The notes below the pieces were generated by a model. The model worked only from the letters and a program-made list of their open reading frames with translations, ran no database searches and was not told the origin of the DNA. A stretch of 64,000 bases of DNA from NCBI GenBank assembly GCA_016872835.1, contig VGYX01000002.1, forward strand, positions 124,001 to 188,000, read 5' to 3'. Each line of letters starts with the position of its first letter. The stretch's first letter is position 1. A program made the translations under genes and the position numbers. Shown here one piece after another: positions 60,922 to 64,000 of the stretch. The stretch comes from Planctomycetota bacterium (GTDB lineage Bacteria > Planctomycetota > Phycisphaerae > Phycisphaerales > SM1A02).

Positions 60922-63104
60922 CCCACCGTCGCGCCTTCACGTTGGTCGAGTTGCTCGTCAGCATCACGGTGCTGCTGATCATCCTTGGCGCGGTGGCCCG
61001 CATCTTCTCCACGGCCAGCAAGGTGTCCGGTCTTGGCGAGGCCAACGCGGACCTGCAGACCACGGCCACGGCGATCGAGCGCCTGATCCGTTCGGACATC
61101 GAGCGGATCAATCGTGAGGGGTTCCTGGCGATCCAGTGCGTGGCGGTTCGCAACGATGTGAATCGCTGGATCTATCAGGCGCCGAGCGATCCGACCGTGC
61201 CGCTGCTCGATCCGACTCGCCCGATCGACGAGTACCTGCGATGTGATCAGATCGTCTTCTTCACCGATCGGCAGCAGCCCACCGTGCAGTATCAGGCGCC
61301 GGGTGGTGCTGGCAACACCGGTCTGAACGACGGGTACGGATACGGACTGCGTGTGCAGCCCAAACTGGGCGGCACCAAGCAGATCCAGCTCACGCCTGAA
61401 AGTGGCACCTGGAACAGCATGGTGCGGATCGGCACGGCGGTGCAGGCGCCGCTGCTCACCACAGACAGCATGCGAACCGAGGTGCCGCAGTACTTTCCGG
61501 ATCCGCTCAGCGTGGGCAAGGGCTCGGGAAGTTCCAGCCGCCTGATTGCCGGCTCGCCGCTGATGCCATGGACTTACAACAAGCCTGCCGAAGGCCCGCA
61601 GCTTGAGCTGAGCTACTTCAACATGGCGGCACCGAACGCGAATCGGGGATACGGCACGCAGCCAGAGCCGCGTCGATGGATTCTGGGGCGCCAGAGCGTG
61701 CTTCTGGCCGACGATGGCGGTGCGCGTCGACAGTCTGGCGGGACCGGCTTGGCCGCCGACGGCGCGCTGTACCACCGTGCGCAGCGCATCCAGACCGCGG
61801 TGGCTGGCGTGTCGATGAACATGCGGCCGAACAGCTCGGTGAACATCTTCCAGATCGGTCCTTCGGATCGGACCAACGGAACCCCGAAGGAGGTCGACGG
61901 CACCGCGATGGTGGCGATCTCCGGCGGCACGAACCCGAGCCTCGGTGATGCGCAACTCTTCCCCGATCGCTGGACGCTGAACTCGCGCGTCGACATCGCG
62001 TCCACCACGCTTCGCGACCTGCGGGCGCTGCTTGAGACGCGCGACCTCACCGGCACGCCGGTGGCGTGGCTCTCGGAACTTGATCCGCTTCGCTCGGCCA
62101 CTACCACCATGCCGTCGCTCCGGCAACGCATTGCGTCCGCATGCTTCGGCGGCGCCTCACAAGGTGTCGCAGCGCAGAGCAACGAGGGCATGTGGGGCTT
62201 CTCGCGTGCCGAGCGCGCCGCACCGAGCATGAGTCGGGGCGACTCCATGCTGGTTGCGCCCACCATGAGCGGCAACTGCAGCTCCTTTCAGATCGACTGG
62301 ACCTGGAAGCCTGGCGTGGGCAAGGTCGTCGGCACTGGACAGTCTCCGCAGTTCGCCACGGCCTCGATCGCCCGTCCGGCGGGAGGGTTCCTGAACGTGA
62401 CCGATGTCGCGCTGCCGGGCCTGATCACTTCGCGTTTCCCAGCGAACGCATCGCCGAATCCCGGGCGACCGAAGGGTGGCGGAACCGCGGGGGTTCCGGC
62501 GGCGCCCGCCGATGATCCGCTCTTCAACAATCCGCTTCACCGGATTCCGTGGTTCGGCCTGCCGGATTCACTCTTTCCTCCGCAGCAGCGAACCGGCGTG
62601 ACGATGCTGTCAGGCGCCCTCGCGCCCGACTTTCAGGGCTCGAGCACAGGCAGTGCGGCGATCGGCTGGGCTGGCGCCATCGCAGCCAATCCGACCAACA
62701 CCAATCCTGCGCTCGCCACGCCGATCTCGATCCTCGATCCGGCCAAGCGCCAGACCGTCGCGGCGGGGCGCGCGGCGGCAAGCGACACGCTCACGGTGGC
62801 GGTCGCCGGTCCCCCGGTTGATGTCGCTCGAATCGAGGGCACGCGCGGCATCCTGCGTCCGCTCGGCACCCAGGTTCCAGTGTTCATCTATCAGGCGATC
62901 TTTGGCTTCAACGGCTCGCAGCCACTCACGGTCGAGCCCGGCTTCACCCGCGACGAGTCCGCGTCATTCCGCGAGATTCGAAACGACTACACGCCGTGGC
63001 CCACGGCGCTTCGATTCACCATGACGCTGCATGATCCGAAACTCGCTCTTTCCGCGGGGCGCACCTTCCAGTTCGTCGTGGATCTTCCAAAGGCACCCCA
63101 ATGA
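60918..63104 (+). CDS. Very large prepilin-like protein, GspJ/PilW type
   Basis: 728 residues, GTG start in a GTGA overlap. Leader MTHRRA (Ala before the site), then FTLVELLVSITVLLIILGAV with Glu5 and ARIFSTASKVSGLGEANADL, the PilW/GspJ-type helix. The following 650 residues are unrecognised and Gly/Pro/Ser-rich; an exceptional size for a minor pseudopilin. It is likely a tip-complex subunit with a large adhesive or structural head. Confidence 0.85.
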   Translation: MTHRRAFTLVELLVSITVLLIILGAVARIFSTASKVSGLGEANADLQTTATAIERLIRSDIERINREGFLAIQCVAVRNDVNRWIYQAPSDPTVPLLDPTRPIDEYLRCDQIVFFTDRQQPTVQYQAPGGAGNTGLNDGYGYGLRVQPKLGGTKQIQLTPESGTWNSMVRIGTAVQAPLLTTDSMRTEVPQYFPDPLSVGKGSGSSSRLIAGSPLMPWTYNKPAEGPQLELSYFNMAAPNANRGYGTQPEPRRWILGRQSVLLADDGGARRQSGGTGLAADGALYHRAQRIQTAVAGVSMNMRPNSSVNIFQIGPSDRTNGTPKEVDGTAMVAISGGTNPSLGDAQLFPDRWTLNSRVDIASTTLRDLRALLETRDLTGTPVAWLSELDPLRSATTTMPSLRQRIASACFGGASQGVAAQSNEGMWGFSRAERAAPSMSRGDSMLVAPTMSGNCSSFQIDWTWKPGVGKVVGTGQSPQFATASIARPAGGFLNVTDVALPGLITSRFPANASPNPGRPKGGGTAGVPAAPADDPLFNNPLHRIPWFGLPDSLFPPQQRTGVTMLSGALAPDFQGSSTGSAAIGWAGAIAANPTNTNPALATPISILDPAKRQTVAAGRAAASDTLTVAVAGPPVDVARIEGTRGILRPLGTQVPVFIYQAIFGFNGSQPLTVEPGFTRDESASFREIRNDYTPWPTALRFTMTLHDPKLALSAGRTFQFVVDLPKAPQ

Positions 63105-64000
63105 TCGCTCGCGCTTCGATGCAATTCTCCCGTGGCCGCAAGGGCAACGCGCTGCTGCTCGTCAGCGGCCTGCTGGTCATGCTCACGCTCATCGCGGCCG
63201 CCTACCTGTCCCGCTCGCGCGCCCAGCGCACCACCGCCGCGGCGATCCATGACACCGTCGGTGACGCGTCGCGCGCCTCGATGATCGCGCAGCAACTGGC
63301 CTCGGACGTGTCGCAGCACCTCTTCCTGCGACCGGTCGATCCGAACAGCGTGGGGTCCGGCATCTTTGGCGGCAACTCGGCGGCGGCGCGCAAGAATCCG
63401 TCGCCCTACGACGCCCGTTACGGCGTGGAGGCCGCCAGCACCTTCATCGGTGCCAATGGTCGCGGCGACATGCTCGCGGACTCCGTCTCGCCCGCCGATC
63501 CGCTTCGCGTGACGGGGGCTCGCTCCGGCGAGGGTGATGGCTGGCCGGATGGCTACAACTTCGCGCCCTACAGCGTTATCCCGTGGACCAACTGGCCGGA
63601 CCATGTCCAGCCGGTGGATCTCGATTCGGGCGGCAATCCGGGCTCGAACCGGTTCTTCCCCATCCAGCCGCTGCCAGACGCTTTCCCGAACTTCGCCACG
63701 CCCGGAACGCTTGCCAACAATCCGATCGGCAATCCCGGATTCGGCGACACGCGCTGGCTGCGCAGCAGCGAGCCGGTGCGCATGACGGAGTGGCGGCTGC
63801 TGCCTGGAACCAACACCACGCCGCTGCCGACCGTTCCGGACGGCGCGTTCTTCAGTCACTGGCAGCACCTCTCGTTCCCCGCGACCGCCAACAACGGTTG
63901 GCGGGTGGTCCCCGATGTCAGCGACATCGAGGGACACACGATGACGTTTGGCGAGGCCGCACTTGGCAAGTTCGCGCCTGGCACCACCATCTCCACCGGC
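63101..64000 (+). CDS. GspK/PilX-like minor pseudopilin (partial, cut by window edge)
   Basis: The first 300 codons; the gene continues past the window. ATG in an overlap with the previous stop (ATGA). N-terminus RKGNALLLVSGLLVMLTLIA: a hydrophobic helix after a Gly but without Glu5, as in GspK and PilX-type minor pseudopilins. The long helix continues with AAYLSRSRAQRTTAAA. A GEGDGWPDGYNFAPYS segment recalls the DG-rich loops of the other prepilins. Its place after G, H, I and J types supports the GspK reading. Confidence 0.8.
   Translation, partial: MIARASMQFSRGRKGNALLLVSGLLVMLTLIAAAYLSRSRAQRTTAAAIHDTVGDASRASMIAQQLASDVSQHLFLRPVDPNSVGSGIFGGNSAAARKNPSPYDARYGVEAASTFIGANGRGDMLADSVSPADPLRVTGARSGEGDGWPDGYNFAPYSVIPWTNWPDHVQPVDLDSGGNPGSNRFFPIQPLPDAFPNFATPGTLANNPIGNPGFGDTRWLRSSEPVRMTEWRLLPGTNTTPLPTVPDGAFFSHWQHLSFPATANNGWRVVPDVSDIEGHTMTFGEAALGKFAPGTTISTG

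Overview
The window is about 64 kb of GC-rich bacterial chromosome, packed with genes, with no insertion sequence, prophage, CRISPR array or rRNA operon that I can see. Gene content points to the Planctomycetota, most likely a Phycisphaerae-type member. The signs are a PVC-type small basic protein, a bacterial deoxyhypusine-synthase-like gene, long FTLIELL prepilins, a secreted LVIVD/choice-of-anchor-B protein with dockerin-like EF-hand repeats, and a MoxR/DUF58/VWA operon. This placement comes from gene content only. Both ends cut genes: feoB on the left and a GspK/PilX-like pseudopilin on the right.

Layout. 1-4.1 kb (minus): iron uptake genes feoA and feoB, separated by a glycosyltransferase and a deoxyhypusine-synthase-like gene, preceded by a secreted protein. 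4.1-12.7 kb (plus): five-gene MoxR/VWA operon. 12.7-14.8 kb (plus): a TPR-YggX fusion, pyrD and a small zincin. 14.8-18.3 kb (minus): zinc-ribbon coiled-coil protein, cdsA, rhodanese, lipoprotein, recX, TPR. 18.3-27.4 kb: mixed housekeeping genes (lipoprotein, nth, acpS, small basic protein, aminotransferase, thiS-thiG, an NhaD-like antiporter). 27.4-35.8 kb (plus): secreted block of an NHL protein, di-haem cytochrome, LVIVD-dockerin protein, a decayed tandem copy of the latter, a SUMF1-like protein and a Tat-exported Gfo/Idh/MocA oxidoreductase. 35.7-45.3 kb (minus): ApbE, a Wsp-like chemosensory operon, and a GAF/HD-GYP protein. 45.3-49.3 kb: small membrane protein, tRNA-Leu(UAA), zwf-gnd, coaB-like gene. 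49.4-64 kb (plus): type IV pilus/type II secretion-like assembly cluster (two PilB/GspE ATPases, PilT, PilC/GspF, six prepilins, one GspK-like protein).

The two most notable observations follow. (1) Genes at 36.8-43.5 kb have exactly the order CheW, CheR-TPR, CheW, CheA-REC, CheB, REC-output, as in the Wsp surface-sensing system. Here the output is a REC-PP2C (RsbU-like) phosphatase instead of a GGDEF diguanylate cyclase, and no chemoreceptor gene is present. This suggests a chemosensory array feeding a partner-switching pathway. (2) Many genes, including both members of almost every divergent pair, have a -10-like hexamer TAnnnT ending exactly 6 or 7 bases before the start codon. That is the geometry of leaderless transcripts. 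At 45.3 kb two such hexamers on opposite strands overlap by two bases.
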